DNA of 64,000 nt from Variovorax guangxiensis (GTDB lineage: Bacteria; Pseudomonadota; Gammaproteobacteria; Burkholderiales; Burkholderiaceae_C). Each line of letters opens with the position of its first letter. Within the stretch, counting starts at the first letter, position 1. Shown here in pieces: positions 25,536 through 35,200 of this stretch. The position numbers were made by a program, and so were the translations under genes. Location: positions 18,724 to 82,723 of the forward strand of contig NZ_RXFT01000022.1 in the NCBI RefSeq assembly GCF_003952165.1, in the 5' to 3' direction. The notes under the pieces are model-generated. The model was not told the DNA's origin. It saw nothing but the letters and a program-made list of their open reading frames with translations, and searched no databases.

Positions 25536-26435
25536 TCAGGACTCGTTGCTGATCCCGCTGCTCACATGCCCCGCCGGCACGTGCCGCGAGGCCGCATCCA
25601 CATGCCCCGTCTGGTCGTCGAAGAAGAAGTCGGGCTCGAACTCGCGCAGGAACTCGCCCTTGGGCAGGCCGCCGAGGAACATGGCCTCGTCGACGCGGAT
25701 GTTCCACTTCATCAGCGTGCGGATGGCGCGTTCGTGTGCCGGTGCGCTGCGCGCGGTGACCAGCGCGGTGCGGATGCGCATCTTCGCGTTGCCGGCCAGC
25801 TGCAGGCGGTGCAGTGCGCTCAGCAGCGGCTTGAAGGGCCCTTCGGGCAGGGGCAGGTCGGCCTTGCTGAGTTCGTGGGCCTGGAAGGCGTCGAGGCCTT
25901 CCTTCTGGTACACGCGCTCGGCCTCGTCGGAGAACAGCACGGCGTCGCCGTCGAAGGCGATGCGCACTTCGTTCGGCCAGGCGTCGCTCGCCTTTACCGA
26001 TTCGACCAGCACGCGCGCGGCCGGAAAGCCGGCATTGAGCGCCTCGCGCACGTCCTGCGCATTGACCGACAGGAACAGGTGCGCGCGCAGCGGGCGCAGG
26101 TAGCCGAAGGGCGGGCGACCCTGGGTGAACACGCCGCGCTGCAGCTTGATGTCGGCCGCCGCGCTCGACCTGAAGATGCGCATGCCCGAGACCGGGTCGT
26201 TGCGCGAGAGGATCACAACTTCCACGCGCTGCACGCCGTCGTCGTTGAAGCGCAGCAGCTTGCGGATGAGCGAATAGGCAATGCCAGGCGCGGCCGGCAC
26301 GTCGATGCGGTCGAGCTGCAGCTTCATGTAGCCCTCGTTGTCGCCGGCCTCGAAGACCTTGTTTTCTTCTTCGAGGTTGAACAGGGCGCGCGAGGAGATC
26401 GCGACCACGAGCTTGTCTTCGAGGGTTACGGGCAT
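25536..26435 (-). CDS. 5'-nucleotidase (PF06189 family)
   Basis: 299 aa cytoplasmic protein. Sequence blocks EDKLVVAISSRALFNLEEEN, EVVILSRNDP, HLFLSVNAQDVREAL and AFDGDAVLFSDEAERVYQKEG match the 5-nucleotidase family PF06189, which dephosphorylates nucleoside monophosphates through a HAD-like site (DGDAVLFSD). No signal peptide. It lies 34 bp upstream of the gspF stop region but belongs to a separate function; the neighbouring purine-type deaminase suggests nucleotide turnover. Confidence 0.88.
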   Translation of the reverse strand: MPVTLEDKLVVAISSRALFNLEEENKVFEAGDNEGYMKLQLDRIDVPAAPGIAYSLIRKLLRFNDDGVQRVEVVILSRNDPVSGMRIFRSSAAADIKLQRGVFTQGRPPFGYLRPLRAHLFLSVNAQDVREALNAGFPAARVLVESVKASDAWPNEVRIAFDGDAVLFSDEAERVYQKEGLDAFQAHELSKADLPLPEGPFKPLLSALHRLQLAGNAKMRIRTALVTARSAPAHERAIRTLMKWNIRVDEAMFLGGLPKGEFLREFEPDFFFDDQTGHVDAASRHVPAGHVSSGISNES

Positions 26436-26469
26436 GTTGCGTGCGTCCTGCGCTGCGGGCCGGCCGTCG

Positions 26470-27708
26470 TCACTTGACGAATTGATTCAGCTGGATGATC
26501 GGCAGCATCACAGCCAGCACGATCAGCATCACCACCCCGCCCATCGCCACGATCAGCAGCGGCTCCAGGATGGTGGCGAGGTGCATCGCGCGGCGCTGCA
26601 CTTCGGCGCCGAGCTGGTTGGCGGCGCGCTGCAGCATCAGCGGCAGGGTGCCGGTCTGCTCCCCCAGTCGCGCGAACATCGACACCAGGCCCGGAAAGCG
26701 TTTCTTCTGCGCCAGCGCGGAGGCCAGCGGCGCGCCTTCGCGCACCAGCACCAGCGCGTCGAGCGCGTCGGCGCGCATCGCCCGGTTGCTCAAAGTCTCG
26801 GAAGCTGCCTGCAGCGCGCGCAGGATCGGCACGCCGGCCGTGGCCAGCATGGCGAGCGTGCTCGCGAAGCGCGCCGCGTTGTAGCCGCGCGCGAGCTTGC
26901 CCACCAGCGGCAGCTTGAGCCAGGCCGAATCGAACTTCAGGCGCAGCGCTTCCTGCGCCAGCGCGAGCCGCGTGCCGATGGCGGCGAGCACCACGCCCGC
27001 CAGCATCCACCAGCCGTAGTTGCGCACGCCGGAGCTCAGCGAGAGCATCACCGTGGTGAGGAACGGCAGCGAGCGCTTGGTGCCTGCGAACACCTGCGCC
27101 ACCTGCGGCACCACGTAGCTCACGAGGAAGATCACGATCACGATCGCCACCAGCGTGACGATGGCCGGGTACAGCGCCGCGCCGATCAGCTTCTGCTGCA
27201 GCGCCTGGCGCTCCTCGAGGTCGTCGGCGAGGCGGTCGAGCACGAGGCCGAGGTTGCCGCTCTGCTCGCCGGCGCCGATCACGGCCGTGTAGATGGGCGA
27301 GAACTCGCGCGGATGCGCCGACAGCGCCCGCGCGAACGGCGAGCCCGCGTTGACCTCGGCGCGCAGCGACGCGACAAGATTGCGTTGCTGGTCGGACTCG
27401 GCCTCGTCGGTCAGCGCCGTGAGCGCGCGTTCCAGCGGCAGGCCCGACGAGACGAGGCCCGCGAGCTGCCGCGTCCACACGGCGAGCCCGGTGGAGTTGA
27501 ACACGCGCTTGCCGCCGCCCAGCCAGCGCCCGAGTCCGCTGCGCTGGCCACCACCGCCGGCATGCTCGCTGCCGACCGGCTTGACCGACAGCGGAATGAG
27601 CGCCTGAGCCCGCAGCAGGCTGCGCGCGCTGCGGGCGGTGTCGGCCTCGAGAACGCCTTCGCGCGACTGGCCGCTGGCGTCGATGGCTTCGAATGCGTAG
27701 GCGGGCAT
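26470..27708 (-). CDS. gspF: Type II secretion inner-membrane platform protein GspF
   Basis: 412 aa with two repeated T2SSF domains, each followed by membrane helices (VTLVAIVIVIFLVSYVVPQ; GGVVMLIVLAVMLPIIQ at the end). Start MPAYAFEAIDASGQ is the family standard. GspF anchors the ATPase GspE in the inner membrane and helps drive pseudopilus assembly. Last gene of the gspG-F operon, 18 bp after gspE. Confidence 0.96.
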   Translation of the reverse strand: MPAYAFEAIDASGQSREGVLEADTARSARSLLRAQALIPLSVKPVGSEHAGGGGQRSGLGRWLGGGKRVFNSTGLAVWTRQLAGLVSSGLPLERALTALTDEAESDQQRNLVASLRAEVNAGSPFARALSAHPREFSPIYTAVIGAGEQSGNLGLVLDRLADDLEERQALQQKLIGAALYPAIVTLVAIVIVIFLVSYVVPQVAQVFAGTKRSLPFLTTVMLSLSSGVRNYGWWMLAGVVLAAIGTRLALAQEALRLKFDSAWLKLPLVGKLARGYNAARFASTLAMLATAGVPILRALQAASETLSNRAMRADALDALVLVREGAPLASALAQKKRFPGLVSMFARLGEQTGTLPLMLQRAANQLGAEVQRRAMHLATILEPLLIVAMGGVVMLIVLAVMLPIIQLNQFVK

Positions 27709-27726
27709 CTCTTCTCTTCTTGCTCG

Positions 27727-29124
27727 CTACTCGCGCGTGACGCGCAGCAACTCGGCGCGCGAGGTGATGCCGGCCTGCACCAGCCGCTCGCCGTCCTCGC
27801 GCATCGAGCGCAGGCCGCCGCGTTCGCCGGCCTCGAAGAGCTGGCTCTCGGCCGCCTTGCCGTGGATAAGCGCCTGCACTTCGTCGTCCGCCACCAGCAG
27901 CTCGAAGATGCCGGTGCGGCCCTGGTAGCCGGTCTGGCCGCAGGCTTCGCAGCCCGCGCCGCCGCACGAGGTGCAGACCTTGCGCACGAGGCGCTGGGCG
28001 AGCACGCCCAGCAGCGACGAGCTCAGCAGGAAGGGCTCCACGCCCATGTCGGTGAGGCGCGTGACGGCGCTGACCGAGTCGTTGGTGTGCAGCGTGGCCA
28101 GCACGAGGTGGCCGGTCAGCGAGGCCTGGATGGCGATCTGCGCGGTTTCGAAGTCGCGGATCTCGCCGATCATGATCACGTCCGGGTCCTGCCGAAGGAT
28201 GGCGCGCAGGGCCTTGGCGAAGGTGAGTTCGATCTTTGCGTTGATCTGCGTCTGGCCCACCCCCGGCAGCTCGTACTCGATGGGGTCTTCCACCGTCATG
28301 ATGTTGCTGCGGGTGGCGTCGAGCCGGGCCAGCGCTGCGTACAGCGTGGTGGTCTTGCCCGAGCCCGTGGGGCCGGTCACGAGGATGATGCCGTGCGGCT
28401 GCGCGATGAGCTTCTCGAAGCGCTCCAGCGTGTCGCCCTGCATGCCCACCGATTCGAGCGTGAGCTTCGATTCGCTCTTGTCCAGCAGGCGCAGCACCGC
28501 GCGCTCGCCGTGCGCGCTGGGCAGCGTCGACACCCGCACGTCGACCGCGCGCGTGCCGATGCGCAGCGAGATGCGCCCGTCCTGCGGCAGCCGCTTCTCG
28601 GAGATGTCGAGGTCGGCCATGATCTTCAGGCGCGAGATCAGCGCCGCGTGCAGCGCGCGGTTGGGCTGCACCACCTCGCGCAGCGTGCCGTCGATGCGAA
28701 AGCGCACGGAAGACGTGCGCTCGTAGGGCTCGATGTGGATGTCGCTGGCGCCGTCGCGCGCGGCCTGCGTGAGCAGGGCGTTCAGCATGCGGATGATGGG
28801 CGCGTCGCCGGCGCTTTCCAGCAGGTCTTCCACCGCCGGCAGCTCCTGCATCATGCGCGAGAGGTCGGCGTCGCTCTGCACCTCGCTGACCACCGCGGCG
28901 GCGCTCGATTCGCCCTGTGCATAGGCCGCGCTGATGCGCTGCGCCAGCGGACCGTCGGCCAGCACCTCGAATGCCTGCACGCCGTATTTGCGCGAGACCT
29001 CGCCGACCGCGCTGCGCGCCGGGGTGCTCGACATCCACAGCGTGTAGCGGCCGTCGTCGGTCTCCTCCAGCAGCAATTGCTGGCTGCGTGCGAAGGCGTA
29101 GGGCAGGGGATAGCGGTTGGACAT
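27727..29124 (-). CDS. gspE: Type II secretion ATPase GspE
   Basis: 465 aa. Walker A GPTGSGKTTT at 251-260, Asp box and Walker B region (DPDVIMIGEIRD), His box (ATLHTND), and the zinc-binding four-Cys element at 384, 387, 392 and 395. Cytoplasmic hexameric ATPase that powers pseudopilus extension. The start at MSNRYPLPYAF gives normal family length; 11 bp after gspD, 18 bp before gspF. Confidence 0.97.
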   Translation of the reverse strand: MSNRYPLPYAFARSQQLLLEETDDGRYTLWMSSTPARSAVGEVSRKYGVQAFEVLADGPLAQRISAAYAQGESSAAAVVSEVQSDADLSRMMQELPAVEDLLESAGDAPIIRMLNALLTQAARDGASDIHIEPYERTSSVRFRIDGTLREVVQPNRALHAALISRLKIMADLDISEKRLPQDGRISLRIGTRAVDVRVSTLPSAHGERAVLRLLDKSESKLTLESVGMQGDTLERFEKLIAQPHGIILVTGPTGSGKTTTLYAALARLDATRSNIMTVEDPIEYELPGVGQTQINAKIELTFAKALRAILRQDPDVIMIGEIRDFETAQIAIQASLTGHLVLATLHTNDSVSAVTRLTDMGVEPFLLSSSLLGVLAQRLVRKVCTSCGGAGCEACGQTGYQGRTGIFELLVADDEVQALIHGKAAESQLFEAGERGGLRSMREDGERLVQAGITSRAELLRVTRE

Positions 29125-29135
29125 CGGAAACAGTA

Positions 29136-31472
29136 TCAGGGCAGTTCCCGCGCGCTCACCGGGTCGCCGGTGGGGGGCAGTGCGCCACGCAGGGGGCTGG
29201 GCGCCAGTTTGCGGCTGTCCGCGGCAGGTTGCGATGGCGGGATCAGCTGGGTGCCTTCGAGGCGCGAGCCGCCGCGCGCGGCGGTGGAGGCCGAGGGCGC
29301 CGGAGCCGCCGAAGTCGGTGCCAGGGCACGCGAGGGGGGCGCCAGTTCGGGCAGGATGTTCGAGCCGCTCACGCCGCGCAGCATCACGTTGGAGGTGTCG
29401 GGCTGCGTGCGCTGCTGCATGCCGCGGATCTCGTCGTAGCGGTCGTACGCGAAGGCTTCGGTGGCGCTGGCATCGCGCATCACCGCCGGGCGCAGGAACA
29501 TCATGAGGTTGATCTTCTCGCGCGTGCGGGCCTGGCTCTTGAACAGGTTGCCGAGCACGGGAATGTCGCCTGCGAGCGGCACCTTCTCGACCGTGTTGCC
29601 GTAGCTGTCGGACAACAGGCCGCCGAGCATCACGAGGCCGCCGTCTTCCACCAGCACGCTCGATTCGATGGAGCGCTTGTTGGTGGTGGGGCCGTTCTGG
29701 TTGTTGACGGTGTTTCCGTCGACCGTGGAGGTCTCCTGGAAGATCGTCAGCTTCACCGTGCCGTTCTCGTTGATGGTCGGGCGCACGCGCAGCGTGAGGC
29801 CCACGTCCTTGCGCTCGACGGTGGTGAACGGATTGACGCCGACCGAGCCCGAGGTGCTGGCGTACTGGCCGGTCACGAAGGGCACGTTCTGGCCGATGAC
29901 GATCTTGGCTTCCTCGTTGTCCAGCGTCAGCAGGTTGGGCTTGGACAGCACGTTGGCGTCCTTGTCGCTGTCGAAGAAGCTGGCGATCGCGCCCAGGATG
30001 TACTGGCCGCCGACCTTGCCGGCGATGCCGAGGTTCGCGCCCGGCGTGATCGCGCCGGCCAGGCCGGCGGCGTTGCGCGTGGCCAGCGCCTGGGTCAGCG
30101 TCAGCAGGTTGGCTCCGGCCACCGAGGAGTTGGTGCCGATCACCGCGTTGTTGCCCAGCGCGCTCTGCCACTGCACGCCGAACTTCGCGGCGGCCGTGTC
30201 GCTCACCTCGACGATCAGCGCCTCGATCATGACCTGCGCTCGCCGTCCGTCCAGCCTGTCGATCACCGCGCGCATCTGCCTGTATTGCGGCTCGGGCGCG
30301 GTGATGATCAGCGAGTTGGTCGACGGGTCGGCCTGGATCTGGCCGCCGGTGGACGGCTGGTTGGCGTTGTTGAGCGGCGCGCTGGCGGCCGCAGATGCCC
30401 CCGACTGGCTGCTGTTGTTCAGGTTGACCTGCATGGCCTGCGGCGCGCTCTGCTGCGGCACGGCGCTGGCAGTGGCGCCCGGCGTGCCCGGCGTGGTGTT
30501 CAGCTGGTTGGCGGCCATCGCCGCGCGCAGCGTGGCCGCGAGGCGCACCGCGTCGGCGTTCTTCAGGTACACCACGTAGATGTTGCCGGCCGCGCCGTTG
30601 CTGCCCTCGACGGCGGGGCGGTCGAGCTTGTCCACCAGCGTGCGGATCAGCGCCACGCGCGCAGGGTTGGCCGCGCGGATGATCAGCGAGTTGCTGCGCG
30701 GATCGGCCATGAGCGTGGTGCGGAACGACGCGTCGGCCGCGCCGGGAGCCGCCGGCGCACCCGGTGCGCCCGAGCCGCCGCCGTCCACCAGCCGCTGCAC
30801 CAGCGGCACCATGTCGGTGGCCACCGAGTGCTTGAGCTGGATGATCTCGATGTCGGAGGCGTTCGGCACGTCCAGCGACGCGATGATGCGCGCCAGGCGG
30901 CGCATGTTGTCGGCGTAGTCGGTGATCACGAGCGAGTTGTTGCCCGGGTTCACGTTGATGGTGTTGTTCGGCGGAATCAGCGGGCGCAGCACCGGCAGCA
31001 GGTTGTTCGGCGACTCGTAGTTGAGCCTGAAGATCTGCGTGACGATCTGGTTGCTGCCGCTGGACGCCGTGGCGCTGATGGAGGTGTTGACGGTGCTGCT
31101 TTGCAGCTTGGCGTCGGCCTCGGGCACCACTTTGTAGAGGCCGTCGGCTTCCACCACCGCGAAGCCCTGCAGGCGCAGCGCCGAGGCGAACTGGTTGAAG
31201 GCCGCGGCCGGCTGGATCGCGCGGTCGGTGACCAGGTTCATCGTGCCCTTCACGCGCGGGTCGACCACCACGTCGCGGCCGGTGACCACGGCCATGGTGC
31301 GGGCCACGGCCTCGATGTCGGCGTTGGAGAAGTTCAGCGTGATCGGCTCGCCGCGGCGCGGCGCGTCGCCGGTCTGCGCGAACGCGGCGGGCGCGGCCTG
31401 CAGGAACGTGGCGGCGATCAGCACGCGCACGGCGAGCGCGACGGTGCCGGTCGAAAACAGTGGCTTCATCAT
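29136..31472 (-). CDS. gspD: Type II secretion outer-membrane secretin GspD
   Basis: 778 aa. Signal peptide (ends near AFAQ) followed by N0-N3 domains with repeated SNSLIIRA / TNSLIITA blocks, then the secretin core (VGLTLRVRPTINENGTVKL, VPLAGDIPVLGNLF). A glycine/alanine/serine-rich insert lies in the N3 region and a Pro/Ala/Ser-rich tail follows the core. Forms the outer-membrane channel. Two adjacent ATG codons occur at 31472 and 31469; the first is used. Placed after gspN by 5 bp, not first in the operon as in the E. coli order. Confidence 0.96.
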   Translation of the reverse strand: MMKPLFSTGTVALAVRVLIAATFLQAAPAAFAQTGDAPRRGEPITLNFSNADIEAVARTMAVVTGRDVVVDPRVKGTMNLVTDRAIQPAAAFNQFASALRLQGFAVVEADGLYKVVPEADAKLQSSTVNTSISATASSGSNQIVTQIFRLNYESPNNLLPVLRPLIPPNNTINVNPGNNSLVITDYADNMRRLARIIASLDVPNASDIEIIQLKHSVATDMVPLVQRLVDGGGSGAPGAPAAPGAADASFRTTLMADPRSNSLIIRAANPARVALIRTLVDKLDRPAVEGSNGAAGNIYVVYLKNADAVRLAATLRAAMAANQLNTTPGTPGATASAVPQQSAPQAMQVNLNNSSQSGASAAASAPLNNANQPSTGGQIQADPSTNSLIITAPEPQYRQMRAVIDRLDGRRAQVMIEALIVEVSDTAAAKFGVQWQSALGNNAVIGTNSSVAGANLLTLTQALATRNAAGLAGAITPGANLGIAGKVGGQYILGAIASFFDSDKDANVLSKPNLLTLDNEEAKIVIGQNVPFVTGQYASTSGSVGVNPFTTVERKDVGLTLRVRPTINENGTVKLTIFQETSTVDGNTVNNQNGPTTNKRSIESSVLVEDGGLVMLGGLLSDSYGNTVEKVPLAGDIPVLGNLFKSQARTREKINLMMFLRPAVMRDASATEAFAYDRYDEIRGMQQRTQPDTSNVMLRGVSGSNILPELAPPSRALAPTSAAPAPSASTAARGGSRLEGTQLIPPSQPAADSRKLAPSPLRGALPPTGDPVSARELP

Positions 31473-31477
31473 GAGGA

Positions 31478-32278
31478 TCAACCCAGGGTGATGATCGAAC
31501 GCGCGTTGTCGCGCCGTCCGATGATGTTCAACAAATTGGAAAGAGCGTCTTCGCGGCCGGGCGCGGCACTGGCTTCGCCGTTGAAGCGAAAGGAAGTGCC
31601 GGTCCAGCTGCCGCTGCCGTTGAGCTCGAGGCTGCCCTCGCGCGTGCTCAGCAGCAGCGTGGGGCGGCTGCCGCCTTCGAGCGTGAGCCGGTAGCTGCCC
31701 ATCGGCCGCAGGGTCGACAGGCTGGAGGAAACATCGGTGGCGTCGAGCGTCGCCTGGCCGGCGATGCGCAGCGCGGGGCCGTCCCACTGCATCGAGAACG
31801 CCTTGGTGTTCAGGTCGAGCGCGCCTTCGAGCTTGAGCGTGTTCCACGGCGCGCCCAGCCCCATGAGCAGGGTGGCGGGCCAGCGCGAGCGGCTGTCCTG
31901 CCAGGCGAGTTGCATGCCGCCGGCGCGCGGACTGGCCTTGAGTTCGATCGGCTGCGCGGCGCAGCACGGCAGATCGAGGCTGGCGGCGATGCCGTTCCAG
32001 CTCGGGCGCATGCGCCAGTGCAGCAGGCCGGGCAGCGACACCGCCTGCATGCCGCCCGCGCCGCTGGCGAGGACCACGGCGGCCGTGCCGTTCCATACGG
32101 TGCCGCGCGGGTTGGTCAGCACGAGGCGGCCCTGGCTCCAGCTCGACAGCGCCGCCGACAGCCAGCGGGCCGGCGCGAACAGCACCACCGCCAGCAGCAC
32201 GCCGGTGACGGCGCCGAGCAGGGCCCAGCGCCAGCCGCGGCGGGGTCGGGGTTCGGGGATCGGAGGGCGGCTCAGCAT
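31478..32278 (-). CDS. gspN: Type II secretion protein GspN
   Basis: 266 aa. A proline/arginine-rich cytoplasmic tail, one membrane helix (ALLGAVTGVLLAVVLFAPARW) and a periplasmic domain with WNGTAAVVLASG and LNGSGSW blocks typical of T2SS protein N. Accessory component, not required in every system. 22 bp after gspM and 5 bp before gspD. Confidence 0.88.
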   Translation of the reverse strand: MLSRPPIPEPRPRRGWRWALLGAVTGVLLAVVLFAPARWLSAALSSWSQGRLVLTNPRGTVWNGTAAVVLASGAGGMQAVSLPGLLHWRMRPSWNGIAASLDLPCCAAQPIELKASPRAGGMQLAWQDSRSRWPATLLMGLGAPWNTLKLEGALDLNTKAFSMQWDGPALRIAGQATLDATDVSSSLSTLRPMGSYRLTLEGGSRPTLLLSTREGSLELNGSGSWTGTSFRFNGEASAAPGREDALSNLLNIIGRRDNARSIITLG

Positions 32279-32300
32279 GCGGGTCGTCTGCCGTTCTTTC

Positions 32301-32849
32301 TCAGCGCGCCGCGGGCAGCGCCATGACGACGGTGCCGTCCCAGCGGACCTGCGGTGTCCTGGGAGCGTCCTTGGCGGCGGGCGAAGATGGCGGCGGCGTC
32401 GAGGCCGGCGCGCGGGTCAGGTGGACTTCGCGCGGCACCGCGTGCGCATTGCCGCGGGCCTGGCCGAGCCACTGGGCGACGGTGGCGGCGGGCGCCGCGC
32501 GCAGCGAGACGGTGGCGGCGCCGTCACCTCCCGATGCCATGAGCTGCGCGTTGCTCGTGCCCAGGCTCTCGCGCACGGAGGTTTCGAGCGCGCGCATCGC
32601 GTCGTCGCGGTTCAGGCGGGGCTGCGACTGCAGGGCCTTGGCGCGGGCCTGCAGGGTGGCCATCTGCTGCAACTGCGCATCGAGCTGAGCGTGTTCGGCC
32701 GGCGCCGCGGACAGTGTGCGCAGCGCGGGAGCGAGCGCGATCCACCAGAGCAGGGCCAGCGCCACGAGGGCCGCGGCGGCATAGACCATGCGGCGCTCGC
32801 GCACTTCCAGGGTGGCCCAGCGGGCCTTGAGCTGTTCGCTGAAGTTCAT
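32301..32849 (-). CDS. gspM: Type II secretion protein GspM
   Basis: 182 aa. Short cytoplasmic N-terminus (EQLKARWATLEVRERRMV), one membrane helix (YAAAALVALALLWWIALAPAL), then a coiled-coil-forming stretch and a small ferredoxin-like periplasmic domain with a Pro/Ser-rich linker. Binds GspL in the inner-membrane platform. Start overlaps the gspL stop (ATGA), indicating coupled translation and matched levels. Confidence 0.9.
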   Translation of the reverse strand: MNFSEQLKARWATLEVRERRMVYAAAALVALALLWWIALAPALRTLSAAPAEHAQLDAQLQQMATLQARAKALQSQPRLNRDDAMRALETSVRESLGTSNAQLMASGGDGAATVSLRAAPAATVAQWLGQARGNAHAVPREVHLTRAPASTPPPSSPAAKDAPRTPQVRWDGTVVMALPAAR

Positions 32850-34057
32850 CGGTTGGCCTCGGCCTGTACCAGCAGGAGGTCGCCTTCGGTGCGCACGTTG
32901 TAGCCGCGCGGCGCCATCGCATTGGTGATCTGCGAGACCTCCGACGGCTGCAGCCCGAGGCCGCGCAGGCGCAGCTGGCCGGCGCTGTAGTCGACGGCGC
33001 TCGGTACCTTGCCGGGCGGCAGGACGCCGGCAAGAGCGCCGACCATGGGTTCGAAGTCGCTGTTCGCCACGTCGCCCACGGCCTGCTGCAGCGATGCGAC
33101 CTCGCGTTGCATCTGCACCGGCGCGTCGACCACGATCTTCACGGAGGGGAAGGTCTGCGTCAGCATCGCCTTGGCGGCCTGGCGCTTCGATTCGAGCGCG
33201 TTGCGCTCCTTCCAGGCCCAGGCGTTCAGGCCGATCAGCTGGGTCAGCAGCAGCGCGACCACGCCCCAGCGCGCGGCGCGCCATTCGGGCGCATAGCGCA
33301 ATGTTTGAATCACCGAGGCGAACTTCTTGCCGGCACGTGCGCGGCCGGTGACCGCGAGGTCGAACTGAGCGAGCTCCCAGGGCGTGCGCGCGGCCTGCAG
33401 CCAGCGCTGCGGCGACTGCACGATGGGCACGCGGCGCTGCAGCAGCGATTCGGCGGCCTCGGCCACGGCGGGCTCGGTGGAGATGACGGCGGTGTCCAGC
33501 GGCAGGCCGTCCGACAGCGCCAGCCCCGCGCCGGCCAGCGGCAGCGAGACCACGCCGTCGGCGTCGCACACCGTGAGCCGCGGCGCCTCGGGTTCGCCGG
33601 TGACCAGCAGCAGCGGCGGACCGTCGGCCGGCTGCGGCGTGAATTCGGGAACGATGCGCACCACGCGCCGGCCGGCCGCTTCGAGCCCGTGCACGATGCT
33701 GCGCAGCCAGATGCGGTTGCAGGCCGCGACCCAAACGGGCGCGCCGGCCTTGGCGTCGGGCTCGAGCGCGAAGTGCAGGGCCTCGGGTTCGTCGAGCAGG
33801 TGTTCTTCGAGAAGGCCGTCGAGCACGGCGCGCAGCTTCGAGGCGCTGCCCATGCTGCCCTTGGGCAGCGTGATGCGGTGCCAGGAGAGCGCGGCGGAAG
33901 GAATGCCCAGCATGACCTCCGGGCTCGAGGGCAGCAGCGCCAGCAACGCCCGGCCCTGGTTGCGCAATGCAATGCCGTCGTCGCCTGCCTGGGCCCAGTC
34001 GTACTCGCCCGCGGCATCGGCCGGAGGGAGGGGGGCAATGAGCAGCAGGGGAGTCAT
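32846..34057 (-). CDS. gspL: Type II secretion protein GspL
   Basis: 403 aa. The cytoplasmic actin-like domain (about 1-240) contacts GspE, one membrane helix (RWGVVALLLTQLIGLNAWAW) follows, then the periplasmic domain ends GYNVRTEGDLLLVQ. First gene after a 126-bp gap from gspK. In that gap an inverted repeat AGCGT-ATC-ACGCT (34122-34134) could mark an internal promoter or operator. Overlaps gspM by 4 bp. Confidence 0.92.
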   Translation of the reverse strand: MTPLLLIAPLPPADAAGEYDWAQAGDDGIALRNQGRALLALLPSSPEVMLGIPSAALSWHRITLPKGSMGSASKLRAVLDGLLEEHLLDEPEALHFALEPDAKAGAPVWVAACNRIWLRSIVHGLEAAGRRVVRIVPEFTPQPADGPPLLLVTGEPEAPRLTVCDADGVVSLPLAGAGLALSDGLPLDTAVISTEPAVAEAAESLLQRRVPIVQSPQRWLQAARTPWELAQFDLAVTGRARAGKKFASVIQTLRYAPEWRAARWGVVALLLTQLIGLNAWAWKERNALESKRQAAKAMLTQTFPSVKIVVDAPVQMQREVASLQQAVGDVANSDFEPMVGALAGVLPPGKVPSAVDYSAGQLRLRGLGLQPSEVSQITNAMAPRGYNVRTEGDLLLVQAEANR

Positions 34058-34183
34058 GTGGATCTTGGAAAAGCCGGTGATTGTAGGTGCGCGTCCGACA
34101 CGATGGCGCTCTGTTTTTCATAGCGTATCACGCTGATGTGACGCGCTCTGGAAGGCTTTTTGGCTACAAATAATGCATCGAAA

Positions 34184-35200
34184 TCAGGGTTTGACCGGAG
34201 TGAGCGTTGCGCCGGCGCCGCGCGTGCGCCAGATCGTCGTCACCGTGACACCGCTTCGCTGTAGCAACGAGCGTTCCTCCACGTAGGTGCGATCGAGCCG
34301 CAGCTTGCCGTAGACCTCGAAGAACTGGGTGCCCACGCCGTGCTGGGCCGCGTTGAAGGGCGCGCTGCCGCTGGGCAGGGCGGCGTTGGCGGCGGCGATG
34401 TCCTTGAAGAAGGCGCGCGAGCGGCGGTCCACCAGCTGGCGCGCGCTGGCGATGTTGAGCGATTCCATGCTGGCGCTGATCGCCTCGGCGCTCGCCGTAT
34501 TGAGGTTGAGCGTGGTCTTCACCGGCAGGATCGTCACGTAGGGCTCGAGCGCCGCGGCCGTCGAGGCCGACAGACCCAGCCACACCAACTGCGAGACCTG
34601 CTGCGGCATGAGCGGCGCGGCGCTGGAATCGACACCGCTGCTGCTGCCGTCGGTCGCAGTGCCCGTGGCAAGCGCGGCAGCGAGGCCAGTGGTCATCAGG
34701 CTGAGCTCCGACACGGGCAGGCCCAGCAGGTTGAACAGCCGCGTGAAGGTGGCGACGGCCGCCGGCACCGGCTTGCCGTTGTCGACCAGCGAAAGCACGT
34801 TGAGCTTGGACTGCGCATCGACGATGCGGCCAGAGAGAAATGCGTCGGGCAGCCCTTCGAGGTTGTCGCTCGCCACGTTCTTCTCGGCCGAGAGGAAACT
34901 GGTGAGCCGAGCCTCTTCCAGCGGAACGGCCCAGGGCTCGCCCAGGTGGTCGGGGCCGCCGGCGCGGCCGTCTTCGCCGAGGATGAGGCGCGACCAGTCG
35001 AGCGCGCCGATCAGCACCCAGGCCGCCTGCACGCGCGCCCGCTCGGCGCCTTCGACCTCGGCCGAGCGCCACTGCTGCCACAGCGCCGCGGCGGCGAAGG
35101 TCGCCACCAGCATCACGGTCAGCATCGCGGCGAGCAGGGCGGCGCCGCGCTGGCGCGATTGCTTGCTGCTTTCGTTGGTCCTTGCGGGCGTCTGCGTCAT
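34184..35200 (-). CDS. gspK: Type II secretion minor pseudopilin GspK
   Basis: 338 aa, long for a pseudopilin as is normal for GspK. N-terminal QRGAALLAAMLTVMLVATF is the prepilin cleavage/helix region without Glu5, as usual in GspK. A central alpha-helical domain contains LNLNTASAEAISASM. GspK caps the pseudopilus tip with GspI and GspJ. The start at MTQTPART overlaps the gspJ stop by 4 bp. Confidence 0.92.
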   Translation of the reverse strand: MTQTPARTNESSKQSRQRGAALLAAMLTVMLVATFAAAALWQQWRSAEVEGAERARVQAAWVLIGALDWSRLILGEDGRAGGPDHLGEPWAVPLEEARLTSFLSAEKNVASDNLEGLPDAFLSGRIVDAQSKLNVLSLVDNGKPVPAAVATFTRLFNLLGLPVSELSLMTTGLAAALATGTATDGSSSGVDSSAAPLMPQQVSQLVWLGLSASTAAALEPYVTILPVKTTLNLNTASAEAISASMESLNIASARQLVDRRSRAFFKDIAAANAALPSGSAPFNAAQHGVGTQFFEVYGKLRLDRTYVEERSLLQRSGVTVTTIWRTRGAGATLTPVKP

